A DNA stretch of 64,000 bases from assembly GCA_013400975.1 (NCBI GenBank), contig WBMZ01010148.1:1-64000 (forward strand). Direction: 5' to 3'. This document shows, one piece after another, positions 13,200-25,861 of the stretch. The notes under the pieces are model-generated. The model was not told the origin of the DNA and did not search any database. It was given only the letters and a program-made list of their open reading frames with translations. Position numbers and translations under genes: made by a program. Source of the DNA: Atrichornis clamosus (taxonomy: Eukaryota; Chordata; Aves; Passeriformes; Menuridae). Position 1 is the first letter of the stretch, and every line of letters starts with the position of its first letter.

Positions 13200-13690
13200 A
13201 ACAGAAAGGTAACTAGTGCCATTATGACTTTTTTTTTTTCCCCTTTTACTTTTTAACTCTCGCACAGAATATTTCTACAACCTTTTCTGATGAAAAATAA
13301 CCTGATATTTCCCCTCTCCTTTTAAAATGTTTATCCTGCTCCGAATCTGCAAAGTGTGGTATCATCAAGGAAGGTCAAGCTTCACAGGAGCTAATGGCTT
13401 CGCTGTGTGCTCCCACCACTTTGAAAAGACGAACAATAGCCCCTGAAGTGCTGCTGCCGGTGGCACAGCAGCAATTCACGACGGAGGGTGAGAAATCTGA
13501 AATTAAAATAAACTGCTTAAAACCTGCAGATAGAGAGAGGGATGCAGGAGACAGAATAAAATGGGACAATCTCTGAACCCAATCAACAAAGCGCCCATTG
13601 TTCCAGTTTAAGAAACTAATGCAGCAATAAATATTGAGCCAAGGAAGTTAACCTGTATCCACAGCCTTTGAATAAACACCAAAGCTAAAA
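13200..13690. promoter_or_regulatory. Candidate conserved element with a paired SOX-like site
   Basis: A repeat-free block. At 13585-13602 two SOX-type cores face each other: AACAAAG, four bases, CATTGTT. This is the arrangement bound by SOX-E dimers. The surrounding sequence (13390-13640) has isolated CpGs and the even composition of conserved elements. Confidence 0.35.
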
Positions 13691-15341
13691 GTAAAATCAA
13701 TGCCAGGCCTTTGGCTCTTGCCAACTCGTGCTCTACTCCTTCTTGCTTAGCCTTGTTTTTACTTTTGGGGATTTTCTTTGCCTCCTTCTCCTGTTATTCA
13801 TACTTTCCAGTAGGAACTCCTTATCACACAGGAAAGGGACAAACAGGAGGAACCGCAGGCACACAAATAAACTTGGTTGTGTTCTGCAAATCCACCTGGA
13901 TGCAGGTAATGGGGAAGAAAAGGGCCAGGCAAGACACTGACTCACAGCCTCTGTGAAGCCAGGGGAGCCCCCACCTCCTTCCCACACCCCTCCTCCCCAC
14001 GGGAGACCTGACGCAGTCCGGCAGACCCCTCTAACCATCAAATCCAACTCAACGTTTACCCTGCAGGACAGCACAGGCAGCATGAGGCATCTCTGCAAGA
14101 TATAGGCACGTGCATCTCTCCTACAGAAGTCTGAGCATTCAGCTCTTGATCTGAGTACAAATAAATGTCCTGGTTAGTTCTCATTTTTCCTCAAGTGTTT
14201 TATCCACTTCTGTGCCAACACCTCAGCCAGTAATACAGGTTTTCACAGCGAGTATTAATTCTGACTTCATTTTTAAATCACATTTTCTTCATTTGAGCAT
14301 TATTATATTCCACAGAATCAGGCGTGAGCATCATGCAAAAGGCATTCTGGTCCACAGTTGTGAATACAGCTGTGTAGGCACAGGAGTATTTGTTTTCCAA
14401 GTAATTTGTGCACATTCACAAAATTACAGCTGTCTGTAGTTCTCCCGAAATATCTGCCCTGATGTTTACAAGCCATAAAATATAGTCTGCCTTTTCTAGG
14501 GTTCCAACTGGTAAAATTTGAGATATATATTTATATGTACATTATTATTTTTCTTACAGATTGGCCACTCCCCATTACATACTGGCTATTAAGCCTACGT
14601 AACACCAGTATGAACTTGAGGAGCCACTGCCCTTAGACAGTAGACAAGCCTTTGGGAGAGCCAGAAGGGCCTCTCTAATGCTTCATGGATCACTCTTCAC
14701 GTTGCATTTCATTCTTACTCCACAGTAACCATCCCCTGAAGACCACACGAAATGGAGGTATGATAAACCAGGCCAGGGCAGCAGGCCTTGGCCCAAGAGG
14801 AGCTCATGTTGGGATGGTCAGGCAAGGTTCATCAACTTAATGTGGCCAGTGACAACAATGACCGACCATCAACCCATTAGGTCTTCTTGCAAGCAAACCC
14901 AACAGGATTAAAATGATTAAATTTGCACTGTGGCCATGAACCGCTGGGATAGGCTGGTGCTTGGCATCTCCCAACAGGTTTGCTCCAGATGTTTACTTGA
15001 GCTATTCAGTGTTAACCAAAGCAATTGCACTCATTTTGGGGTTTGGTGGGTGGCTTTTTTTCCCCCCAATGAAAGACAGGAAATTTTTCACAAATGTCTC
15101 TGATTTTAGCCTTTCTCATGTAAGACCCCGATTTATTTCAGTTCCATTCCTAGTTGTCTGAATGCGCAAAACAGCACTCCCTAGGACAGCAAAGTCCCTG
15201 GGATAAAATTTTCCAATCAAATGTGGAAATGTGCGCCGCACCTGCACTGACTGACCCCGCTCAAATTACAGAACACAAACCACAAGTAACTCTGGCCCAA
15301 AGTCTTGAGGAGAAGCAAAATGCACAAACCAAAAAAGAATC
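13691..15341. other. FOXP1 intron; AT-rich part at 14200-14600
   Basis: No gene is seen. About 14200-14600 is AT-rich with several ATTA cores and may be conserved. The rest shows nothing. Confidence 0.4.
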
Positions 15342-15511
15342 ATCAGAGAATTACAGAATGTTTGGGGTTGGAAGGGACCTTAAAGACCATCCAGTTCCAT
15401 CCCCTGCCATGGGCAGGGACACCTTCCACTCTCCCAGATTGCTCCAAGCCCCATCCTACCTGGCCCTGAACACTTCCAGGGAGGGGGCAGCCACAGCTTC
15501 TCTGGGTAACA
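15342..15511 (-). mobile_element. CR1 LINE, 3'-end fragment
   Basis: The plus strand is the reverse complement of an avian CR1 3' end. It begins with the short terminal repeats (AATCATCAGAGAATTACAG), then GGTTGGAAGGGACCTTAAAG, CCATGGGCAGGGACACC, CTGGCCCTGAACACTTCCAG and TTCTCTGGGTAAC. The family identity is secure. About 170 bp remain, without any reverse-transcriptase coding part. Confidence 0.93.
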
Positions 15512-17889
15512 TTGGGCCAAGAAATCACAGTGGGCAAGATTGCTACTGCTGGGCAAGCCAGAACTGGCCACTCTGGTACTACTGGAGTGACTATGGTGTA
15601 AAACTGATTTGAAGGAAAATTCTGAGGGGAAGCTATCCATCTTAGTGGTGTCCCTTGACTCCAGCATACTCCCTGGACGGCTGTCACTTAAACCCAGGAC
15701 AAATCTGGCCCAAGCTGTTCAATTCAATGCTGCAACCCATCCAAGAGGTCCACATGGATGCACCAATGTGTCGTAAAAGGCTCAGCATTGAGATAAACCA
15801 CACAGGTTAATAACTCAAACCTGAATCTGCTTAAAACGCCGAAGTGACAGAACTGGCAAGGAAGCCTTGAGCTTTGATAATCTGTACTGCTTTTAACACC
15901 CTCAATCCGTGTGCTCCACCACATTACGTACTCGATGCACGCTGGCACTTGGCATGAGCTACCAAGCTGCAGCGTGACTCTCACGACACAACACGATGGA
16001 AAAAACCTTTTGAGGGGCGAATGGCACCATGCTACAGCATCAGTGACCTCAGTGGCACTGGTGACCTTGTCAGCTCCAGCATGGGCGCTGCTGTCTCCTC
16101 ACTCTGCTCTCTGACACCGATCACCACCTGAGCTCCTCCCGTTACCTTCCCACCTCGCTCCAAAGCAATTTCAAAACTTTTTCAGCTAGACACGCTAAAC
16201 CCAGGATGTAGATTTTCCAATTAGTCTCTGTTTAAACATCTGTTGGTAGACTGCATTTAACATTAGTTATTTGAGCAAAGCGCAATTTGATTAGGCTGTC
16301 TGAAACGGAGCCAAAGTCTGCAAAATAATAGCTCAATTAAATTTTGTTTTGCTTTCATTTGTCTTATACTTTCCTGAGCGTGATACAGTTGCATATAATC
16401 AAGTAAACTAATTCCTTTCAAAATGCGATATTTCGGTGCTTTTTCCATCTCCTCTTAAAGTTTATTTAATAATCTATTCCATCTTCTCCATGCTTCATCG
16501 AACTTCAGCCTGACACAAAGTACATTTCTTTCTTGTGCCTTCAGTCTGCTTTAATTTTCCAGGCTTTCAGTGACTTGAGATTATGCACCATTAATGTTAC
16601 ACCTTAAATAGATTAGTAATTTATAAAAGGCAGATTACACTTATCAGGCAAATAAAAACATTTCAGCAACACAACAGCCTTTTCTTTGCACACACCACAT
16701 AATATTTTGCCAACCTGACGACACAGCTGTAAAACTGTCAAGCTCCAAAGCCACATCCAAGCAGCATTTCCAGTTGTTTCCCTGGGTTTAGTTTCTACTT
16801 ATTCTGTTATGTTGCACTTGTTGCCCTGAAACTTCAATATTAGCTCTAGAGATTTAAACACATGAGGCAAACAGCTGCTCTCCTGCACCGCAGCAAGCCA
16901 GATCAAAATGCCTTCTCTCTTTCTCTCCTGACTTTTTTTTTCCCTTTCTTTTTAAACAAATTGCTGTAACTCAAGTTATTTCTGGCAAAGTTGATGGTTT
17001 CAGGGCAAAATTCTGCTCTGTGCTCATCACTGCAGACTCCTCCAGTGCAGACTCCTCTCGGTCGGTGCACGGGGAACACCAGCACTTCCCCTGCTGACTA
17101 AAGAAACTTTGCCTTGAGGATTAAAAAAAATAAATAAAAAAGTCACAGCAACTCAGCTGATATGTATATGTGTCTATGATTTAAATTGAAACATTAAACA
17201 TTTAAACATTAACTTCTTTCACACTTCTGTTAAAAGGGAAAAAAAAGCAGCAGCACGTACTCTTTGAGAGAATTCTTTTATAGGAGATTTTTGATACACA
17301 GTACTTTTACTTTAGTGTTTTTTTAACATATTTGTTGCAAAGTGTGAACACAAAGGGACAAGCTGAAATAGGTATCTGGCAGGCTCTTCCCAGCGCGTGC
17401 TGCCGAAAGCCACAAGTACTACTGCAGTTGTGAAAAACCTGTTATTTTGCTGAAGGAATGCGAGGGACTCCTCCAGCACTCCCTGCCCTGCCACAGGCAG
17501 CTCTTTAAAATATTCCTGCAACAAAATAACCTTAAAAACCAGAGGCATCTCAAGTCCGTGGAAGTTCAAAATGGGATATGTCCTATTTAAAATGTAGAGA
17601 GCTACTAAATATGACAACCATTTGATGTATGAAAATTATTCACAACCAAAAACAGACAGTCTGGAAATAGCTGGGATGACTTCATTTAGACAGAATTACC
17701 CAAATCTGTTTCTAATATACACAGTACACATAATAAATTTTTACAATATGACAAGGAAAACAAACTTAATAAAAGTTCCTGATCTTTTGTTACACAAGCA
17801 AGCTATAGCCATGCTATGTTTATAATATTTTGCCCATGATATCACAGCTCAGTAACAAAAGCTAAGCAACACACAAAACAGTTTCTAGG
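15512..17889. other. FOXP1 intron; conserved-looking part at 16140-16720
   Basis: No gene is seen. About 16140-16720 is repeat-free AT-rich sequence with ATTA cores and even composition, a candidate conserved element. Positions 17100-17830 are AT-rich and featureless. Confidence 0.4.
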
Positions 17890-18350
17890 TATGACTTCAC
17901 CTCGCCGTGCCAGCGCTGCGCCCATCGCCCCGGCGGTACCACCTTCCCCAACCCACAGCCCGTGCTCGCCGGGTGGCTTTTGACTGAGAGTTTCCTTTTC
18001 TCCTTCTCCCAGGCTCCCTCTGCCTTGGGAAGCTGCGGATCTCTGTGACGAGAGTTTGTTTTTTTCCAACTACACCAGGACTCATCTGAACGGTAAGAGA
18101 TTTTTAGCCTGTTTCCTTCACTCCTGGTTATTTGACAAGTGCTTGAAAACCCTGTTATAAACAATCTCTGTAGGAAAACAGATGATGTCTTACGATCACA
18201 GAAGGTAATTTTTTCAAGAACCCAACTTTTTGAGCATTTCCCAGATGCACCGCGTCAATCTTCCTGCATTTGACTATCTCAGCTGGTTTTCCAGCCCGGG
18301 CGTTGCGCCAGGCGGGCCGGACTGCCCCTCATTGTCACTTCTGTTCGATG
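17890..18350. promoter_or_regulatory. Two short CpG clusters in intron
   Basis: About nine CpGs lie in 17897-17980 and six in 18296-18350, against a CpG-poor background. There is no promoter motif. These may be enhancer cores or simple G+C-rich spots. Confidence 0.25.
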
Positions 18351-18453
18351 GCACTTGCACCCACTGCTGTTATTCCAGGCTTCAGGAAATTTTCTAACCA
18401 CTGGACAGGCTCCAGCACTGCGCACTAATAAGTTGCAGATTGCAGCACTCTAA

Positions 18454-18489
18454 GTGTGTGTGTGTATGTGTGTGTGTGCACGCGTGTGT
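18454..18489 (+). repeat. (GT)n microsatellite, interrupted
   Basis: GT units run across this interval with one AT and one CACGC interruption. Confidence 0.92.
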
Positions 18490-19549
18490 CAGATCGGGGC
18501 CACAGTTTGTAGGAGGGGGGAAAAAAACAGTAGTTCAAAAATGCTGCCTACTCAAATTGACAGAAAAGTGACCCCTGCACTTCATCAGAAATTCCTGCAG
18601 ACTGACAAAATAAAGGAGTTTGCTTTTATCACACACAGTAAGACTCATATGGAAAAATGGAAACACTACATCACTCGACCTTAGGTTGCCCCCTTTTCAA
18701 CCGCAGATGAATATTATGTATAAAAATTGTAAATCAATTTGAGATGTATTAAAGGAGATTCTCTTTTTCTGTATTAAAGGTAATACCTTTTAATCTTGAG
18801 ATTTATTTTGTAATGTCAAGTAAATGAGAAAGACTTAATTTCCGTAACTGAATTTTGTTACTCTTAAGTCTCTTTAGCATCTCTGCATGGTGTTCACAGA
18901 ATTTCCTACCCTTTGCTTTGCATCAGGAAATAATGAGCAAGCGGCACTTACCCAACACTGAGTCACAAATATTTGCCTACATTAACAGAGCATTAAAAGC
19001 CATTTTAAACAACTTAAGGAAATTGTGCTAGCCTTTGAACTGTGATTCACTACTAGGAGAAATTAGGAAACTTTTCCTCTTCAAAAGGCAAAATTCAGCT
19101 GCTGCAACCTCCTTGTAATATCATTAGGTCCTAGAGCAGATTTTCCTCTTACAGATCCTCACACAATAGATTTCTCTGCTTAATGAAACTACTGAAATTT
19201 TCCTACACTTGGTGCTGGGTACTTTGAAATTTCAATCCTTTCACATCCTTGAACTCTCATCAACATTTTTTTCCAGACTGTGTCAATAAAATTGATTACT
19301 TGCAGTTCTGAACTCTGTTCTGCACATGGAAATAAAACAATTTGTTTTAAAGTATTTTCTGAAGAAAGCAGAACTTGGCAGTCATATCTCCAAGATCAAA
19401 AAATATAAGAGAAGAAAAGAGGGACAATCCAACCAAGCAAGCCTTGCCCACAAAAAGCAAAACAAAAAGAAACCTCTCCAGCAAACAAGAGAAGCGAGGT
19501 CCTGATCTCCTGATTTTATCACGGCAGCAACGCAAGCTCAATCCCTGGC
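18490..19549. other. FOXP1 intron, AT-rich, no recognisable element
   Basis: AT-rich intron (mainly 18690-19330) with no repeat or gene recognised. Confidence 0.45.
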
Positions 19550-19760
19550 ACACGCATCATCAGCCTCACCGTCGTCCTCCCGACGGATACATCTCCCTGT
19601 CGGATGTGAATGATCTTTTCGGATCATTAATACGTTCATTAATTTGTTACCAATTCTGGCTCGCTGTACTGACGCCGCCCGGTGCCGCGGCTCGCGGAGC
19701 CTCGGCCGCGCCGTGCGATCTCACACGGACGGACCCCTGGCTGCCCGGCTGTTGAGGGGC
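19550..19760. promoter_or_regulatory. CpG-rich core with homeodomain-type sites, candidate enhancer
   Basis: About 25 CpGs occur in 210 bp, inside AT-rich intron. Homeodomain cores (CATTAAT) lie at about 19625 and 19637. A small dyad AATGATC-TTTTCG-GATCATT lies at 19609-19628. The mixture of dense CpG and ATTA sites suggests a developmental enhancer or a weak intragenic promoter. No open frame or splice site supports an exon. Confidence 0.4.
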
Positions 19761-20330
19761 CTCATGCCTACAACCGATCTGTTGCTTTTACAAGTTTAAT
19801 CTCGGTATTAAGGAGCTGATTGTGGAACCATGTCGCTACAACATCTTCAACCCAGCTGTACATCATATAAACCGCTATAGGAGGGGGCAGTCTCCCATCA
19901 TTCCTGGCAGCAGCACATACCTTTAACTCCCTAATCTGTAATACTACAAAATACCGCTCTCATTTCTTCCCAAGCACAAGTGGACTACCAGCAAGGGTCC
20001 AACAGTGTTATTCCTAATTACCTTTTTTTCACTCTTGATCCTGTGGCGCTCATAATTAGTTACCTGGGGCTGCAATCCAATTTGAAGTGATGACAAGAAA
20101 GTGATCCATGAAAAAGTAATAAGTTAAATCCAATTTCAGCCTTCCTCTAATTAAATGCACATGGAACTAATGACTCAAACCCTACCATTTCAGTGATAAT
20201 GGTAATTAGCGAGGTGGGAGTCACTCTCTTTTTTCAACACTGTAGGTGTAAACCACAAGGTAAAATGGCAGGAGCACTCTTAATTACATGTGTCATTTTG
20301 TCAGCAATTTACACATTTCTGACCAGTCAG
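19761..20330. promoter_or_regulatory. Candidate conserved non-coding element
   Basis: Repeat-free AT-rich sequence. TAATTA-type cores are frequent (CATAATTAGTTACC near 20051, CTCTAATTAAATGC near 20146, GGTAATTAGCGAGG near 20200). This is typical of conserved enhancers bound by homeodomain proteins. No alignment was run. Confidence 0.4.
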
Positions 20331-20517
20331 GAAGGTTTCATTTGTTTTCCCCTTCCCCGAGGTGGGTAAAGCATGTTTGGTCTTGGGCACTGCCAGCCCC
20401 ACAGCCCCGCTCCCAACCTGGGCAGAAATCACAGTTTTTACAAACCTGTTCTCTAAATGCTTAATGTCAAAGCAGAGAACGTGCCAGAAAATGATATTCA
20501 GGGAGCTCTACCAAGAC

Positions 20518-20750
20518 ACAGGGCTGGAAATGAGGGATCCTGGATTCTACTTTGCCCCTCAGGACTGACTTCTTTCCGACACTCAGATGCCAGCCTCCCA
20601 AATACCCCAGCGGAGCTGCACACCTCAACACCACTGCAGAGGGTCTGCAGCTCTCTGACCTTGAGCAAGTCACTTAATATCTCTCTGTCAGGGTTTACAT
20701 GGCTATAAAATGAGAATAATCATGTTTGCTGACAGTACCTCACACTGCCA
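20518..20750 (+). mobile_element. MIR-like CORE-SINE, decayed, interrupted
   Basis: GGATCCTGGATTCTACTTTG starts the recognisable part. After about 90 unrelated bases the core resumes: CTGACCTTGAGCAAGTCACT, TAATATCTCTCTGTC, then GGCTATAAAATGAGAATAAT. These match the central part of MIR-type SINEs on the plus strand. Confidence 0.8.
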
Positions 20751-23700
20751 GCTCTCCCAATATATTCGTATTTTCCTAGAAGCTTCGTTTTTTGGAATCA
20801 TGTTATTACAGGACAATCACAGGCTTCTTTTAAGAAAAAAAATATATTTGTCACCTTTCTGCTCAGTCTAAAAAGCTGGAAAAACTGAACAGTAAATGCT
20901 GAAAAAAAAACGTAAAAGGACAGAAAAAAAGGCCCACAGGTATCATGAAAAAAAACCCCTTAGTATCAAAATTTTCAAGCTGATCATGTAATTTTGAGCA
21001 TCTGACTCAGATTTTGTTCTGTTTGTGGGGTAGATGATGTCTGCATTTCACAGACACATTCCAAGAACTGACTAACACTTATAATTTGGCTTAGGGGTGA
21101 AAAATAAAAGAACTATGGGGTTCTTTGGTAGAAACCAGCAAAACTCAACTTTGCTTTTTTCCCAAAGCCAAAAATAGATAATGAAAGATTCAAGTGAAAT
21201 TTTCAGAGGCAAACTTTAAACCCTGCAGAAGCAAAATCTTGACCCAAGTTGAGTTGGTGCCAAAATTCCCATTGGCTTGACTGAGGCGGAATTCAGATCA
21301 ATTCTTGCATTGAAGAATGAAACAGAGAGAGACTCATACAAATACAATAAATATACCTTCAAATTTACTTCCCCTGCCAAACTATCTGCTGAGACAATTT
21401 CTCTACCAGTTGTTAAATTTACCACTATGTAAAAAAAATGTTCCCTGGGTGTAAAACCCAACACTACATAAGAGAGACTTGTGTGTTCCAAGTGAAACAG
21501 AGCATACCCTGCCCTTCACCTCTCAGTGTTTATTACGCTGTCAAACTAACAATTTCTAATTTCATAAAAAACAGTAATAATTGTCCCTAACATCAAGCTA
21601 CAGTGATTTTTTTCCTCTCACCTTCTTTTATTTCTCAAGATACTGGAAAGAAATATTAAGATAATATAGCATGCAAATTAAATTCTACAAAAACCCAGCC
21701 AAAAGACTGCTTTAAAAAGCAGTGGTATGCAAAGGCGAGGACAGCTCTGTCCTCTCAGCCTCCCCCAGTCTCACCCTGAGAATTTAAACCAAACCCAAAT
21801 TCTTTTCTTGGCCATGACTTAAAGGGAAGATTTATTTTTTTGTTTTGCCAAGCAAAAATAAAAGTTTCCATCCTAGTAATTTCATTATTTCTTCTCTCCA
21901 AACACACGCAGGTTAACGATCAGACAAGAAATCTCATTTAATTGCATTAAAAAAGTCAAGTGATGGGTTTCAATTGCGAGATACTGACTTGGACATCTTA
22001 AATTTGTTTTCAGTCCAGTATCCAGCTTCCAGCTCAATGCAACACACAACATTTACGTCTTTAAAAAAAATTGTATTTTTAGTATTGCCAAAACACACAT
22101 GCACTTTTACTTTCTTGGGAGAAAAATGTGTCTCTTGATTTGTTTCCAATCTGTGTGCTCTTGCCAGCAACTAAAATGCTTGAAGAACCAAAATGAATAA
22201 TCGTTAAGAACATCGGCAATTAAAGCTACAAATTTTAATCAATACATCTATTAATACGAAGATATATTTATCTTGGCCAGGAAAAATGTGCACATTTTCA
22301 AAATCCTAAGCGTACCTGGTCTGTTAAATTATTTGTTTCACAGACTCAAGGAAATCCCATGTCTATGGCAAATATATTATCAAACAGCCTTTAGTCTTTT
22401 TTTCACTTCCAGTAATTTTAGAGGGACTGGTATTTTTTATGTTCTTTCCCCAACTGCTGTTTACTAAATCCATTTCTTAACTTTCAATTTTCTTTTGTTT
22501 GTGTCATCAGGCTGCAAAACCGGAGGTCACTGCCAAATCTAAACCACGGCAGTGTGAGATAGGCTCAAAATGTGAGTCATCGTGCATTTGGAGATTTGGG
22601 GTTTTTCAACTATCAGCAGAGCACATCTCCACTCCTGTGTCCAAGTTCTCACACACTGAATATCTCACGATTTCCTAAAAGCAGATCTTCAGGCAGAGTT
22701 GCCAAGAACAAGAGACCCCCCATAGGACTGCAGGAGCCCACTGTCATTTGAACACTCTCGAAGGCACCATGTCCCAGTGTGGCCACGGGATGCTGGGATA
22801 TATTTCAGTACCATGGCTATTTGATCAGAGAATAAAGAAGGAACAGAGGAAAGTACCCACGAGGTGATAACAGATTAGCTACACAGAATATACAAGATTA
22901 ATTTTCTGCATCTGTTTGCAGCAATAGGGTTTAGGTGCCAGCCAGCACCCCAGTGGGAGCATTTCCAGCCCCAGTACCGGCCTCCCCTCTTGGTGCAGGC
23001 AGGGCCATGGAGCATTTTAGTAAGAGAAGCAGCAGTCCAGGCAAACAGCATCCCTCCCTGTTCCATACAAACAGCTTCCCAGCTCGTGCTGGGTGCTGCT
23101 CACCAGTGCCCTCGCCGAGCACAGCAGGGATGAGCGACACCTATGGTGTTCTTGTAATACGTGAAGCCTGTTTGTCACAAAAAAAAGCAGGTGACTGCTA
23201 ACTGCTGTGGCTGTTGAACGAGACATCTATCTTTATAAATGAAGCCCAAAGATGACTTGTTCATTATTTAAGCAAACTTTTGAAAAATGGGCGCGTTTCC
23301 CCCCACCCTGAACGTTTATTCTCTGTACTATCAGCAATAGGTATCGCCTCATCAGCATGGCCCCATCCAACTTCACGGGGTGTGGGTGCTTGTGTGGGGG
23401 CAGTTTTACTCAAAAATTCTACCCCCAGAGGCACCATTTCCTTTCAGCAACAGATTTTCATTACAGGGATGCACTCGGGGGTGTTGCATCCAAGAGGACT
23501 TCCAGTATGTTTTAGACCGCAAAAGCACCAGGAGTGAGAAGGGGGGATAAAAAAAAAAAGACTGGGCAGTCATTTGAATCAGTGAGTGACAGGCTGGGCC
23601 AGCTCTCTGTATACATTAATAAATTAGAATTTTAATTGTGTCTCTGACTGCAGGAGCTGCTCCAGTACTTTAATACGTACCAACAATTGGCTATGTTATG

Positions 23701-24129
23701 GAATCCGCGATGTGGCCTTCACTGTTGACCTCTGCAACACAATTCCCAGTCTGACTACGGAAACTGTTTGGTTTGATCCTTTCAACTTATTTGAATCCTG
23801 ACAAATAAGCTCACAGCTGAAAGGTCAACACAGTCATATTTCATCCTCTGGAGCTATTCTTAAGACATCTGCACAACAAAGCACTTCTTTTAGTACCTGA
23901 CACTGGACCTAGCCAGCACAATCTCTCATTAAAAATGTCCCCAGTGGAAGAGTCTATTAAAAGGCATATGGATCAGCTATGGATTTACCAAATAAAATAT
24001 TTTTGAAAGCATTAATGTAACGCTTTGGATTATGGCTCTCGATGCTGCCAATAAAACGTATATTTGCCCAATGACAAAATGCTTCATACTTTCCAAAAGA
24101 ATAATAGCCCGGCTGTAAAGCGCGAGGTG
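20751..24129. other. FOXP1 intron, no recognisable element
   Basis: Mostly AT-rich intron with short A runs. A small dyad CACTGCC/GGCAGTG lies at 22528-22554. About 23560-23720 looks conserved. No gene or repeat family is identified. Confidence 0.45.
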
Positions 24130-24350
24130 TTGTCCAGCAGCCGGAGCACAGGGGTGGGAGCCAGGAACTCATGAATCTTAATCCTACCTCTAAACCCAAT
24201 TCCCTCTGTGATCCTAAGTGAGTCGCTTAACCCGCTTCCCTCAGTTTCCCAGTCCAGAACTGGGATAATGCTACTTACTTATCAGACTTTCCTTCTGGGG
24301 ATGTTTTGGAGATTAGTATTTGCAAAATGCTTTGAAGATGAAATCACTAC
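24130..24350 (+). mobile_element. MIR-like CORE-SINE, nearly full length
   Basis: The order of landmarks is complete: GGGTGGGAGCCAGGAACTCA, GTGATCCTAAGTGAGTCGCT, TAACCCGCTTCCCTCAGTTT, ACTGGGATAATGCTACTTAC, then GATTAGTATTTGCAAAATGC and TTTGAAGATGAAA. This is the sauropsid MIR-type SINE on the plus strand. It is the best preserved copy in the window. Confidence 0.87.
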
Positions 24351-24697
24351 ACCAAAGCTCAAAGTTGTCCACGCTGGGCCAAGGGCTGCAGTTAATAGCT
24401 ATTCCTCACTCAGGCAAAACTCCCCTTGAAGTCCCCATCAGCTTTATTTGGGTAAGAACCACAGGATTGGGTCCTCTCACTTCACTGTCAAGGCCTCTAG
24501 TGATGTTGGCTTTACCTTCCATATTCTACTACATATTTAAAGAGTTTAGGATCTGTATTTTTGTAGGAAAATAATCTGAAGCACATATAAAAGGCAAGAG
24601 AAGCAGCAATGCTGTCAGGGAACTCATGGTGATAGTATATCAAACTAAAAAAAAAAAAGTAGAAAGAGCAAAACAGACATGAGTTTGACAACGTGCT

Positions 24698-25006
24698 ATG
24701 ACAACAAGAAGAAAAAAAAAAACTCGGAAAGAATTTGGGGCTACAGAGGCTGAAGCATCAGATACAGAAGAGCGAGATAAGATAAATGTCCCAGCTACAG
24801 GGCTTTGTGGAGCTGCAGCTGAACTGCTGCATTCAGGACCTTATTATCAAAAATCCACTGACATGCTGCAATTGCAGAGAGAAGTAATAAAAGCAATAAC
24901 CAGCTGCAAAACCAGCAAAGTGGTCAAGGGTCTGGAAGTGCCAGTTAACGAAATACATAAAGAACTAGATACATATAATTTGCCAAAACTGGCAAGTACA
25001 TGTTAG
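24698..25006 (+). other. Unassigned 102-codon open frame, possible decayed retrocopy
   Basis: An ATG-initiated frame with a lysine-rich start (MTTRRKKKTRKEF) and a fairly protein-like acidic and amphipathic composition downstream. A 20-nt poly(A) run lies 200 bp beyond its stop. I recognise no family. It lies in the FOXP1 intron on the opposite strand, with no promoter or splice site. It is most likely chance, but it is the most protein-like non-exon frame here. Confidence 0.12.
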
Positions 25007-25207
25007 TATCTCAGATGTTTGAGGAGTGTGAACACGAGGCAAGGCAAGGGACTGACTCAGTATTTATACAAGCAGTATTACTTGGAGCAAGAGGATGGAA
25101 TTAAAGTGGAAAGTTCCTGAGTGTGTGCTTTGTTATGGAAAACTATCCGAAGGAAAATAATAGCAGTCCCACCACCACTTGGGATTTCTAACACTAGAAT
25201 AGCAAGG

Positions 25208-25227
25208 AAAAAAAAAAAAAAAAAAAA
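25208..25227 (+). repeat. Poly(A) run of 20
   Basis: Twenty uninterrupted A residues. No poly(A) signal or target-site duplication is evident next to it. Confidence 0.95.
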
Positions 25228-25852
25228 GGAAAATGTGATACATGACCTAATAGGTCTTTCTTGTCTTTAACTCTCCGTGATTTATCCCACAAGACTAGCA
25301 GAATGTACTCCAAAGCCCCATATGTGTGCATACATCTTCTGTTTGGGAATGCTGTATTGGTTTTAGCTCTCTGAATTCATAACAGCACAAAGCCCTCTAA
25401 TATTTAGATTTTATTTCTGAAGATGTCCATAAATCAGCAAACAATAAAAGGGGAAAAAAACACACTGATGATATGATATCCTAGTATTTCCCAATATCCT
25501 TGACACAGCAAATCAACGGTTTGAGTGAATACAGACTACAAATGGAACAGCAATCAAACAGAAATGTTAATGCAAATCTCCTATGCACACTGACACAGTA
25601 ACAAAAGCTATTCCATTTTATCATGATCCAACCCTACCAGACGCTAATAAAAGTACACACTCTCAATTTGTAAATACACCGTAGGTGGGATTTTCAGCAG
25701 CACCCAGCAGTGGTCCTTCTGCCACTTACACCAGCCACAGCCACTCTGTGGACACAGCGAGGAAGCTCCTGAAGCTCCCATCCCAGTGTTTGCAAGGAAG
25801 ATGCGTTTACTCAGCTTTTAAAAGCCCCAGACCCTCATGAAGGCACACAGGC
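25228..25852. other. FOXP1 intron just downstream of the exon
   Basis: Unremarkable intron leading away from the donor site. Confidence 0.5.
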
Positions 25853-25861
25853 TCCCCTTAC
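25853..25861 (-). promoter_or_regulatory. 5' splice site (donor) of the FOXP1 exon
   Basis: The coding strand reads CAG|GTAAGG, close to the ideal match to U1 snRNA. It directly follows the final glutamine codon of PALQ. Confidence 0.9.

Noticed and set aside
22528..22554. Hairpin CACTGCC/GGCAGTG, considered as a microRNA precursor
   Set aside because: The stem is only 7 bp with a 13-base loop, far too short for a pre-miRNA.
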